Assembly (NCBI GenBank): GCA_003171295.1
Contig: PMYF01000217.1
Location: 1-5,053 of the forward strand
Length of the DNA stretch: 5,053 bases
DNA from: Acidobacteriota bacterium
GTDB lineage: Bacteria > Acidobacteriota > Terriglobia > UBA7540
Reading direction: 5' to 3'
The notes below the pieces were generated by a model. The model did not search any database, was not told the origin of the DNA, and worked only from the letters and a program-made list of their open reading frames with translations. Shown here in pieces: positions 1-5,053 of the stretch. How positions within the stretch are numbered: the first letter of the stretch is position 1; each line of letters starts with the position of its first letter. The position numbers and the translations under genes are program-made.

Positions 1-1704
1 CGGCGATTCCACGATCATCCGCCGATAGAGCGCCGCCAGCGCCCCCGTTTCAACGATCTCCTGGGTGGCCAGATAGGCCGTGCCCATCTGGATGGCGTCC
101 GCCCCGAGCAGGGCGGCCATGAAGGCGGTTTCCCGATTGAAGATGCCCCCGGCCAGGATCACGCGACAGTCCTGGAACAGGGATGGCTTGCGCCGTTTGA
201 GGTCCAACACCATTTGCGCCAGGGTGAGTGTGCTATGTTGCCCCACGTGGCCGCCGGCCTCGTACCCCTCGCAGACCACGTACCGGACGCCCGCTTCCAG
301 GGCGAGCTCGAGCAGGGCTCCATCAGGAGCGATATACGCCACCCCTATGCCGCATTCCAGCAATTCTCTTATGGGGGAGAGGTCCCCTCCGGCGATCCAG
401 ACAAAACGGGGCCGGTGTTGCTTTATCCAGGCCAGATGCGTCTCCCGGAACGGGTTCTCCGCCAAAGACACGACATTCACCGCATACGGGCGCCCGCCCA
501 TGATCTCCGGCAAGCGCCCCAGCCTCCGGTCGCGGGCCTCCGCGTCCATCAGGCCCAGGGCGATGGTGGGCAATCCGCCGGCATCGGCAACCTTTAAGGC
601 AAACTCCGGAACATCGGTGATACAGGACATGGCGCCCTGGATGAAGGGGTACTTGATTCCCATCTCTCGGGCGACAGGGCTGTCCAAGAAACAATCCCTT
701 TTCATCTCAGCCGAGCGGCATATGTTTTGAATCTCCTCCAGAAAGGCCGTCACGGCCGTCTCGGTTCCGGCCCCAAAACGCTCAGCAAACGACGCGGCAA
801 AGGCCGCCTCCACACCCAGAGGGATGACCTCGCCCTGCGTGAAATGACTCTCCAGGGGCTGGAGGGCCATGGCCTGCACTCGGCTGACGAAGGAACGACG
901 GCTTTCGTCCGTGATCTCCGCTGCGCACAGCGAGTCCTCCAGCGTCTTGATCTCCTTGAACGCCAGCGAGTTCCCCTTGTTGAAAAGGCGACAAGGAACT
1001 TGCAGGTCCAAGCCAACCAGGGCGGTGGAATCCATGCGGAGTTTGGCGAGCTGCCGGCGCTGGAGATCATCAATGGCCACCAGGTCAGTCAGCCAGTGGA
1101 CACTCTCGAAGACGATGCCGGCGGCTCCTGTGGCCAGGAATGCCGCAGCCGCCTCAGGGGTCCAGATTCCGCCCCAGATGAGGATGTCCAAAGGTTTCGC
1201 GGGCGGGCGGAGCATTTCCCTGGCCGCCGAACAGAGAACCAAGCTCGTCTCGCCGCTCACGAATCCGGAGGCCTCGCAGCCCTTCAGAACGATGCGCCCG
1301 ATTCCCCAGCCATCCTTCACCATCGCGGCCAGGAGGTCCATGTCCCCGATGATTGGAAAGCACCGATAGTTTTCCGACAGGACCCCCAGTCGCTGGAGGA
1401 TGGCGGAAGGATCCCCCGGGGAAAACTCGGGCTGGCATTCCACCCAGAGGTTCTTGACCCCTGTTTCCTTCAAAAGCTGCCCTACAGATGGATTCATCAG
1501 GGCGGGGGCGGAAATCTTGATATCGCTGACCTGGCCGGCAGGGTCAGCCCTTTGTAAGAAAGAATGCAGGGCTTCCGCCCCCATCATGGAAAAATCGAAG
1601 ACGGCTCTGCTCCCCGTGCGCCGAGCCATCTGGGTTACAGGCAGGCTTATCTCCGCAGGCCTCCAGACGAAAGCGATGATGGGAACCTGCTCTTCAGCCG
1701 ACAC
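1..1704 (-). CDS. Tandem nitronate monooxygenase/PfaD-like flavin domains, N-terminal part of a probable large polyketide-type synthase (partial, runs off left edge)
   Basis: The frame is open without a stop from 1704 to base 1 (568 codons) and the C-terminus is outside the window. The GTG start at 1704-1702 is preferred because GGAGG lies 7 nt upstream, and an in-frame TAA sits a few codons further upstream. Two related TIM-barrel halves are visible. Residues about 340-568 form a canonical nitronate monooxygenase/FabK/PfaD-type FMN barrel: YPFIQGAM (352-359), EGYEAGGHVG (479-488) with the likely catalytic H486, and the flavin-phosphate segment AGGIFNRETAF...LGADAIQMGTAYLAT (518-547). Residues about 8-260 repeat this plan in decayed form: GCEASGFVS (142-150), WGGIWTPEAA (177-186), TGAAGIVFES (192-201). 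Free-standing family members are roughly 320-450 residues, so this protein is much longer. From memory, such tandem barrels occur at the N-terminus of giant type I PKS proteins, where this fold can act as an enoyl reductase. The PKS part (ketosynthase, acyltransferase) is not in the window and is inferred. The flavin domain call is firm. Confidence 0.85.
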   Translation of the reverse strand, partial: MSAEEQVPIIAFVWRPAEISLPVTQMARRTGSRAVFDFSMMGAEALHSFLQRADPAGQVSDIKISAPALMNPSVGQLLKETGVKNLWVECQPEFSPGDPSAILQRLGVLSENYRCFPIIGDMDLLAAMVKDGWGIGRIVLKGCEASGFVSGETSLVLCSAAREMLRPPAKPLDILIWGGIWTPEAAAAFLATGAAGIVFESVHWLTDLVAIDDLQRRQLAKLRMDSTALVGLDLQVPCRLFNKGNSLAFKEIKTLEDSLCAAEITDESRRSFVSRVQAMALQPLESHFTQGEVIPLGVEAAFAASFAERFGAGTETAVTAFLEEIQNICRSAEMKRDCFLDSPVAREMGIKYPFIQGAMSCITDVPEFALKVADAGGLPTIALGLMDAEARDRRLGRLPEIMGGRPYAVNVVSLAENPFRETHLAWIKQHRPRFVWIAGGDLSPIRELLECGIGVAYIAPDGALLELALEAGVRYVVCEGYEAGGHVGQHSTLTLAQMVLDLKRRKPSLFQDCRVILAGGIFNRETAFMAALLGADAIQMGTAYLATQEIVETGALAALYRRMIVESP

Positions 1705-1758
1705 GCCCAGACCTCCGCCTTAACTTCATGCGTTCACATGGTTAACGGCAATTCGCTG

Positions 1759-1787
1759 GTTAGATCAATCCTATCCGACACGCTCAA
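1759..1787 (-). promoter_or_regulatory. Weak candidate sigma70-like promoter for the flavin/PKS gene
   Basis: On the minus strand, TTGAGC (1787-1782) is separated by 17 nt from TCTAAC (1764-1759). Each hexamer matches its consensus at 4 of 6 positions. The implied start is about 50 nt upstream of the GTG at 1704. It lies in the 98-bp gap after the lipoprotein gene and so offers a way to transcribe the long gene independently. Matches this weak occur by chance. Confidence 0.25.
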
Positions 1788-1802
1788 GCATCGGCGCGAT
1801 CG

Positions 1803-2645
1803 TCACCGCTTCACGGCCAGGTACGATTCGGTGGCATCGCTCCCGATTCCGAACTGGGCAAGCTGGCGCAGGTCCACCTCCAGCACGTCGGGCGTGCTGA
1901 ACTCCAATACGCGGTATTTGGGATCCGTCCAAACGCGCAGCATCCGACCCCGGTACTTGATTTCCGGCGGGGAGGTGAGACGAATGCGGTGGATTAGGTT
2001 GATGCCCGCCAGCGCTCCGGCCTCCGCCACCACATCGGTGCAGTTGTCGGACCGGATGCCGAACTGGTCGTACCTCCTCTGCATCAGGAATTCATAGATC
2101 AGTTCATGCCGCCGCCGGGTGATCGGCATTCGCCAGACGAAGGAGGGGGTGTAATGGGTCTTGCCGACCTCACGTTTGCCATCGGGCATGGTCTCCCACA
2201 AGTAACTTATGGGATTGGGATCCCCATCCCGAAGCCTCTGTAGCATGCCTTCGTGGTAACGTGGTTTCATCCGCCCAAAGTTGCCGGTTAGGCTGTATTC
2301 CAGGCGATTCTGGGGACTTTCCAGGACGAGCCAACTATGCCCCCACGGACGCTGCGTGAAGGACGAGAGAAACGCCGCCGTATCGCTGTAGTCCCAATTG
2401 GCGGCTGCGGTCAGGATATAGAGACTATATCCCTCGTCCCCCACGGGCGTTTTGACGGCGGGGTCCAGGTCGGCATCGGGGGCAAAGCGGGACACGATCC
2501 CGATAGGCTGGGCACTCCAGCCGTCGGCTTGCAGCGGAGCGCACAGCCTGGGCGCCTGGGGGGCGCAACCGGCCGCAACCCCCGTCAGCAGTATCGTGAC
2601 CCAGAGAAGCGATTGGCACAGTCGTTCGCTTATTTTCCCATTCAT
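1803..2645 (-). CDS. Predicted lipoprotein with permuted NlpC/P60-like His...Asn-Cys motif, function unknown
   Basis: This is a 280-residue protein ending in TGA at 1803. The ATG at 2645 is chosen because it gives a clean lipoprotein signal: MNGK...R, then LLWVTILLTGVAAG, then C27 as the probable lipidated cysteine. The frame is open upstream to a TTG at 2702, but that would add 19 polar residues before the signal. The Shine-Dalgarno for 2645 is weak. The mature part is a globular, Trp/Tyr/Arg-rich domain. Its most diagnostic parts are RPWGHSWLVLE (99-109) and SDNCTDVVAEAGALAGINL (199-217). A His in a GHSxLxLE strand followed much later by an Asn-Cys at a helix start is the order seen in circularly permuted papain-fold families such as DUF4105, YebB/YiiX-like and LRAT-like proteins, with H103 and C202 as candidate catalytic residues. 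The family is not confidently recognised. It is probably exported and membrane-anchored, with possible peptidase or acyl-transfer chemistry. It lies 98 bp upstream of the flavin/PKS gene on the same strand. Confidence 0.8.
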   Translation of the reverse strand: MNGKISERLCQSLLWVTILLTGVAAGCAPQAPRLCAPLQADGWSAQPIGIVSRFAPDADLDPAVKTPVGDEGYSLYILTAAANWDYSDTAAFLSSFTQRPWGHSWLVLESPQNRLEYSLTGNFGRMKPRYHEGMLQRLRDGDPNPISYLWETMPDGKREVGKTHYTPSFVWRMPITRRRHELIYEFLMQRRYDQFGIRSDNCTDVVAEAGALAGINLIHRIRLTSPPEIKYRGRMLRVWTDPKYRVLEFSTPDVLEVDLRQLAQFGIGSDATESYLAVKR

Positions 2646-2738
2646 TCGGCATTTTCCATGTGCCCCTTGGTCCACGGCCATCGTGGGGCAACACAAGTCC
2701 AATAGTGCCGCCTGAACCGTCCGGCTTCCAACAGGGGC

Positions 2739-2754
2739 CGTTCTAGACAGAACG
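2739..2754. repeat. Small inverted repeat, possible operator
   Basis: CGTTCT (2739-2744) and AGAACG (2749-2754) are perfect 6-bp arms around AGAC, and they overlap the palindrome GAACGTTC (2750-2757). The site lies upstream of the lipoprotein gene, where a dimeric regulator could bind. There is no further support for function. Confidence 0.25.
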
Positions 2755-2990
2755 TTCGGCTGTCACCTTCCCGATTCCCATGATCGACACCATTCCCGCC
2801 AGACAGCATCCCGGCGGTCTGCCGCATCCGAACAGGACTCGCGGATGAGCCTCCTGGTGAAAAGTATATCCGCACGGCCAGCAGGACGCCAGCCAGAACG
2901 CCATGAGGCCGCACTCGTTGCCGTAGGGGGACCCAAACAGCTTTGAGCAACGCCCTAGCAAACCGTAAGCCCGACCACCCAGCAGGGCTG

Positions 2991-3029
2991 CCGGCGGGTC
3001 ATCGGGGCGCCCTCCCCCCGGCCCGCCGG
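2991..3029 (-). terminator. GC-rich hairpin, possible terminator of the GNAT-like gene
   Basis: CCGGCGGG (2991-2998) pairs perfectly with CCCGCCGG (3022-3029), and inside the loop GGGG (3004-3007) can pair with CCCC (3014-3017). It lies 44-82 nt beyond the TGA of the minus-strand gene at 3073. There is no T-tract after it in the minus direction, so it is not a classical intrinsic terminator. It may pause polymerase or protect the mRNA end. Confidence 0.3.
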
Positions 3030-3034
3030 GCCGT

Positions 3035-3059
3035 GAACGGTTGCCGGCGCCGGACGTTC
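3035..3059 (-). terminator. Second hairpin just after the GNAT-like stop
   Basis: GAACG (3035-3039) pairs with CGTTC (3055-3059) around the perfect 10-bp palindrome CCGGCGCCGG (3044-3053). The structure begins 14 nt beyond the TGA at 3073 in the direction of transcription, which is where a terminator or 3'-end hairpin would sit. A U-tract is lacking, so the role is uncertain. Confidence 0.3.
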
Positions 3060-3072
3060 AGGGCACGTGGAA

Positions 3073-4224
3073 TCACAAAGGCTTTCTGAAGATGCGATAT
3101 TTCTTGTAGGGTCTTGCGCCTGCTTCCTCGAGCAGGGTGTTGACGGCCTGGTTGTCCTCCAGGGTCCAGCCCAACTCCAGAGAACGGTATTTCTTCTTTT
3201 TCCTCACAACCTCAACGACGTGGTGGACGGCCAACAGGGGGAGTCCCAGTTGCCGGTAGGCGTCCTTGATCCCGAAGATCAAACAGCGCAATCCCGTGAT
3301 CTCCCGCCGGTACAGGATAATCTTCAGCAAGCCCAGCAGGCCGATCCGCCCGTTGAGACGCTTGAGCAACGGGTTGACGTCGGGGAAGATCACGCAGACC
3401 GCCGCGGGGTCGCGTTCATAGTAGATGAAGAAAGCCAGGTCCGGGTCCGCGAAGCTCATCACGCTCTTCTGAATGTCCCGCATCTCGTCATCACTCAGGG
3501 GGACGAAACCCCAGTTGCCGGACCAGGAGGCATTGTAGATCTCCCTGACCAGGGCGAACTCGGCGTCCTGCTCCTTGGGGCGAAACCCCCGGATGTGGAC
3601 GCCTTTTTTCCGGGTTATCCGTTCAGCCAGACTATCCATCCACTCGGGAAGCCGGTAATCGCCGTCGATCAGGAAGGCCAACAAGTCCTTCTCTTTGGTG
3701 AAACCGCAGGCTTCGACCAATTTCGGGTAGTACGGCGGGTTGTAGGTCATCATCAACGCCGGCGGATAATCGAAGCCCTCTATGAGCAGCCCCACCTCGT
3801 AATTGGTGGACGGGTTGAGCGGCCCCCTAACAAAGGCCATCCCCTTCTGGCGAACCCACGTCTCCACGGCGGCGAAGAGGGCCGCCGCAACCACCGGATC
3901 GTCAGTGCATTCAAAAAACCCCCAAATGCCCATCTTTTCGTCGTGGAGCTCGTTATACCGATGATCGATGATGCCCGCGATCCTTCCCACCGTCCGCGAA
4001 CCACGCCGGGCCAGAAAGAGCCTGCGCTCGGCCGACGCCCAGAAAGGGTGCCTGCGGGGGTCCAGCATCCGTCGAACCTCCTTCTTCAGGGGCGGAATCC
4101 ACCTGGGGTGCTCAGCGTAGATTCTCCAGGGGAGGTCGATGAAGTCCTCGAGTTCCGATCCTCCTTCCACAACAACGATCTCGACGCCGGCCATGAGTGC
4201 TCCGTTTGAGGCGGGGTCTTCCAT
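3073..4224 (-). CDS. GNAT-fold (YghO-like) acyltransferase family protein
   Basis: This is a 383-residue protein, complete, ending in TGA at 3073. The N-terminal part has the family-like entry FIDLPWRIYAEHPRWIPPL (28-46) and a central signature RGPLNPSTNYEVGLLIEGF (133-151) followed by YNPPYY (161-166). The C-terminal part reads ELGWTLEDNQAVNTLLEEAG (350-369) and then YKKYRIFRKPL (373-383), which is the typical end of a GNAT acyltransferase fold: a helix carrying an Asn, then a strand that swaps across the sheet. The length fits the conserved family of about 370-390 residues annotated as YghO-like or GNAT hypothetical proteins. The substrate is unknown. I recall GNAT-like proteins acting as bacterial ceramide synthases in Caulobacter, but no sphingolipid gene is visible here. 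Start: ATG 4224 has AGGA 10 nt upstream. ATG 4194 (residue 11, MAGVEIVVVE) has GGAG at 5 nt and matches the usual family N-terminus, so it may be the true start. No signal peptide is evident; cytoplasmic. Confidence 0.88.
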   Translation of the reverse strand: MEDPASNGALMAGVEIVVVEGGSELEDFIDLPWRIYAEHPRWIPPLKKEVRRMLDPRRHPFWASAERRLFLARRGSRTVGRIAGIIDHRYNELHDEKMGIWGFFECTDDPVVAAALFAAVETWVRQKGMAFVRGPLNPSTNYEVGLLIEGFDYPPALMMTYNPPYYPKLVEACGFTKEKDLLAFLIDGDYRLPEWMDSLAERITRKKGVHIRGFRPKEQDAEFALVREIYNASWSGNWGFVPLSDDEMRDIQKSVMSFADPDLAFFIYYERDPAAVCVIFPDVNPLLKRLNGRIGLLGLLKIILYRREITGLRCLIFGIKDAYRQLGLPLLAVHHVVEVVRKKKKYRSLELGWTLEDNQAVNTLLEEAGARPYKKYRIFRKPL

Positions 4225-4265
4225 GTGACTATCGTCCTGCGACCATCGTGGAGTGTCTCTCCTCG

Positions 4266-4293
4266 ATTATCTCTGGTTTGCGTACTGCGGCAA
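4266..4293 (-). promoter_or_regulatory. Candidate promoter for the GNAT-like gene
   Basis: On the minus strand, TTGCCG (4293-4288, 4 of 6 consensus) is followed after 16 nt by GATAAT (4271-4266, 5 of 6). Transcription would start near 4258, giving a leader of about 35 nt before ATG 4224 or 65 nt before ATG 4194. The leader contains a five-codon frame (ATG GTC GCA GGA CGA TAG) just before the longer start. This is the best promoter match upstream of the gene. Confidence 0.4.
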
Positions 4294-4446
4294 GCCCAAT
4301 TCGGGCACCGAGAACCGCCGGATGCACGACAAGATAGTGGCATGGCTGCCGCGGGCGGTTCTAGTCTTTCCATGGAGAGAGAGAATCCCTCATCAAAACA
4401 GCCTTGTCATTGTCGACCCATATACAGCCGCGGAGCGGCGTCTTGC

Positions 4447-4484
4447 TTAGCCCAGGGCGAAGCCGAAGGCGAGCCCTGGGATAA
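4447..4484. repeat. REP-like palindrome, copy 1
   Basis: TTAGCCCAGGGC (4447-4458) and GCCCTGGGATAA (4473-4484) are 12-nt arms that pair at 11 of 12 positions. The 14-nt loop contains a further mini-stem, GCC-GAA-GGC (4462-4470). The TTAGCCC...GGG(C)TAA edges recur in the palindrome at 4599-4648, so the two look like members of one repetitive extragenic palindrome family. Such elements are typically intergenic and may be mobilised by a RAYT/TnpA-type transposase. None is encoded here. Confidence 0.65.
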
Positions 4485-4499
4485 GGAACTGTACGCGCC

Positions 4500-4582
4500 A
4501 AGCCCCGGCAGGGGCGCCTTGGACCTGCTACACAGGAATCGCCCTGCGCCTGCCGAGGTCCAAGGCGCCCCTGGCGGGGCTT
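4500..4582. repeat. Long hairpin repeat with 27-bp arms and T-rich flank
   Basis: The arms at 4500-4526 and 4556-4582 pair at 26 of 27 positions (a single mismatch at 4508/4574) around a 29-nt loop. The right arm is followed by TTCTTTTCTT (4581-4590), so in the plus direction it looks like an intrinsic terminator, yet no plus-strand gene lies upstream. The arms are much longer than a normal terminator stem, which favours a REP/MITE-like repeat. The outer part of the arms (AGCCCCGGCAGGGGCG, 4501-4516) recurs in near-identical form at 4772-4787. Confidence 0.7.
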
Positions 4583-4598
4583 CTTTTCTTCACGCCAA

Positions 4599-4648
4599 TT
4601 ACCCCGGGCTTGCTCGCCCGCTGGCGGGCTCGCTACGCCCGGGGCTAA
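4599..4648. repeat. REP-like palindrome, copy 2
   Basis: CCCCGGGC (4602-4609) pairs perfectly with GCCCGGGG (4637-4644). An inner stem GCCCGC (4616-4621) / GCGGGC (4624-4629) sits between internal loops, and the outer edges are TTA (4599-4601) and CTAA (4645-4648). The layout and edges match copy 1, though the inner sequence differs. Its right edge, CTAA, is exactly where the 113-bp terminal-inverted-repeat element begins. Confidence 0.65.
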
Positions 4649-4761
4649 TACGACAGCGCAACTTCGATCATAAGTCCTTGTTTCATCGTCCAAGGTTTTC
4701 TGACAACCACACGAGTTGCCTAGGAATTTCGCGCGTCAAAACCGAAAGTTGCGCTGTCGTA
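4649..4761. mobile_element. 113-bp MITE-like element with 16-bp terminal inverted repeats
   Basis: TACGACAGCGCAACTT (4649-4664) and AAGTTGCGCTGTCGTA (4746-4761) are perfect 16-bp inverted repeats at the ends. Identical CTAA tetranucleotides flank the element (4645-4648 and 4762-4765), as expected for a 4-bp target-site duplication. The interior is more A/T-rich than its surroundings and has no coding capacity. It can fold further through GGTTTTCTGAC (4694-4704) with GTCAAAACC (4735-4743), a 9-bp stem with a 2-nt bulge. Size, ends and lack of genes fit a non-autonomous miniature inverted-repeat element. The transposase family is unknown. The CTAA could instead be part of the REP-like edge, and the whole could be a structured RNA or protein-binding site. 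Confidence 0.55.
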
Positions 4762-4772
4762 CTAAGAAAGAC

Positions 4773-4786
4773 GCCCCGGCCGGGGC
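4773..4786. repeat. Perfect 14-bp palindrome related to the 4500-4582 arms
   Basis: GCCCCGG/CCGGGGC is a perfect palindrome. In its wider form, CGCCCCGGCCGGGGCTT (4772-4788), it differs at one position from the reverse complement of 4500-4516 and at two from 4566-4582. It looks like a solo half-copy of the long hairpin repeat, placed just beyond the MITE-like element. Confidence 0.5.
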
Positions 4787-4939
4787 TTACAACTAGAAGC
4801 AGAGAAACCCCGATGGCAGGGAAACGTTGCTCGCGTGCCACTATTCTGTCCTGCACCCTATGAAGCGGGCCCGCGACATTGACTGTCCATAGTCCGCCCC
4901 GCCCTTCTCCCCCGTCGGGCTGGATGCGCCCGGCGGCGT

Positions 4940-4950
4940 TATAGTACAAT
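4940..4950 (+). promoter_or_regulatory. Promoter -10-like sequence for the right-edge gene
   Basis: TATAGTACAAT holds two overlapping -10-like hexamers, TATAGT (4940-4945) and TACAAT (4945-4950). No credible -35 box lies 16-18 nt upstream of either. TACAAT ends 7 nt before the ATG at 4958, so the start of transcription would fall at or next to the start codon. Confidence 0.4.
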
Positions 4951-4957
4951 CACCCTG

Positions 4958-5053
4958 ATGAACTTAAATGAATCGTCGGTTGAGTTGAGCGAATTTGCCG
5001 CCCTGCCCGGCCCGGTAAGGGCCAAGCTGGCCGCGGCTGAGGATATCCTGCGC
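4958..5053 (+). CDS. N-terminus of an unrecognised protein (partial, runs off right edge)
   Basis: The ATG at 4958 opens a frame that stays open for all 32 codons to the window edge: MNLNESSVELSEFAALPGPV, then RAKLAAAEDILR. The amphipathic, Ala/Leu/Glu-rich composition looks protein-like and the frame follows a -10-like box. The other nearby ATG (4968) stops after five further codons. No Shine-Dalgarno is visible upstream, so translation may be leaderless. Too little is present to name a family. It is transcribed divergently from the GNAT-like gene. Confidence 0.55.
   Translation, partial: MNLNESSVELSEFAALPGPVRAKLAAAEDILR

Larger units (their letters stand above)
2646..3072. other. Intergenic region of about 427 bp without a convincing gene
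   Basis: No frame here yields a protein-like product. The short minus-strand frames (for example 2642-2950 and 2743-2961) are Cys/Arg/Pro-rich, have no recognisable motif, and the first overlaps the lipoprotein start. It holds two GC-rich hairpins next to the 3073 stop (separate entries) and a small inverted repeat, CGTTCT-AGAC-AGAACG, at 2739-2754 about 95 bp upstream of the lipoprotein ATG. On the minus strand, TATACT (2868-2863) could be a -10 box for the lipoprotein gene, but no good -35 accompanies it. The region therefore probably carries the terminator of the 3073-4224 gene and the promoter of the lipoprotein gene. Confidence 0.5.
4225..4957. other. 733-bp divergent intergenic region, gene-free, rich in inverted repeats
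   Basis: It separates the minus-strand GNAT-like gene from the plus-strand gene at 4958. The plus-strand frame 4225-4863 has low-complexity, non-protein-like sequence and runs straight through the palindromes, so it is not accepted as a gene. Positions 4225-4446 hold the GNAT promoter and no other visible structure. Positions 4447-4788 are almost entirely inverted repeats (separate entries). Positions 4789-4957 show only the 10-bp palindrome GCGGGCCCGC (4865-4874) and the promoter-like box before the last gene. Confidence 0.7.

Noticed and set aside
80..1557. Several plus- and minus-strand frames of 90-276 codons
   Set aside because: All overlap the continuous 568-codon minus-strand flavin-domain frame and have unnatural Arg/Pro/Ser-rich composition.
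1564..2097. Plus-strand frame of 177 codons
   Set aside because: It spans the start of the flavin gene, the gap and the end of the lipoprotein gene antisense. No recognisable domain or ribosome site.
1803..2702. Upstream TTG start (2702) for the lipoprotein
   Set aside because: It would place 19 polar residues before an otherwise well-formed lipoprotein signal peptide, and no Shine-Dalgarno supports it.
2642..2961. Short minus-strand frames that could be small proteins
   Set aside because: Cys/Arg/Pro-rich, no convincing Shine-Dalgarno, no family resemblance, and one overlaps the lipoprotein start.
3067..4209. Long plus-strand frame of 380 codons
   Set aside because: It is the antisense shadow of the GNAT-like gene, which has clear family motifs on the minus strand. 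The plus translation is low-complexity, Gln/Val/Pro-rich and has no motif.
4447..4788. CRISPR array
   Set aside because: The repeats are inverted, of different lengths and unevenly placed. There is no regular direct repeat-spacer pattern and no cas gene.
4225..4863. Plus-strand frame of 212 codons
   Set aside because: It runs through five inverted repeats and its product is not protein-like. The openness reflects high GC.
4958..5053. Assigning the right-edge gene to a family
   Set aside because: Only 32 residues are visible and they carry no diagnostic motif.

Overview
The window is GC-rich bacterial DNA, apparently from a chromosome and probably from an uncultured lineage. No rRNA, tRNA, housekeeping gene or plasmid marker fixes the taxonomy. 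A large polyketide-synthase-type protein that begins with tandem nitronate-monooxygenase-like barrels, a YghO-like GNAT acyltransferase-fold protein and REP-type palindromes would fit Desulfobacterota, Planctomycetota or similar phyla, but that is an impression and not a demonstration.

Layout: (1) Positions 1-1704, minus strand, hold the first 568 codons of a long gene that runs off the left edge. It encodes two FMN-dependent nitronate monooxygenase/FabK/PfaD-like TIM barrels in tandem. The second keeps the flavin and catalytic motifs and the first is degenerate. (2) Positions 1803-2645, minus strand, encode a 280-residue predicted lipoprotein with an ordered His...Asn-Cys pair that resembles permuted NlpC/P60-like (papain-fold) proteins. 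(3) Positions 2646-3072 contain no convincing gene, but two GC-rich hairpins lie just below the stop of the next gene. (4) Positions 3073-4224, minus strand, encode a 383-residue GNAT-fold protein. (5) Positions 4225-4957 are a 733-bp non-coding region between divergent genes. It holds a dense cluster of inverted repeats at 4447-4788: two REP-like palindromes, a hairpin with 27-bp arms and a T-rich flank, a perfect 14-bp palindrome, and a 113-bp MITE-like element with perfect 16-bp terminal inverted repeats and flanking CTAA. (6) A plus-strand gene begins at 4958 and runs off the right edge. It has no Shine-Dalgarno and a TACAAT box 7 nt before its ATG, so it may be leaderless.

The three minus-strand genes point the same way but are separated by gaps of 98 and about 427 bp, so one operon is not assured. 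An enoyl-reductase-like flavin domain in a probable acyl-chain synthase, an acyltransferase-fold protein and an envelope lipoprotein hint at lipid or envelope chemistry, but this is inference. The most unusual part of the window is the repeat cluster, where one mobile-looking element appears to have inserted at the edge of a REP-like palindrome.
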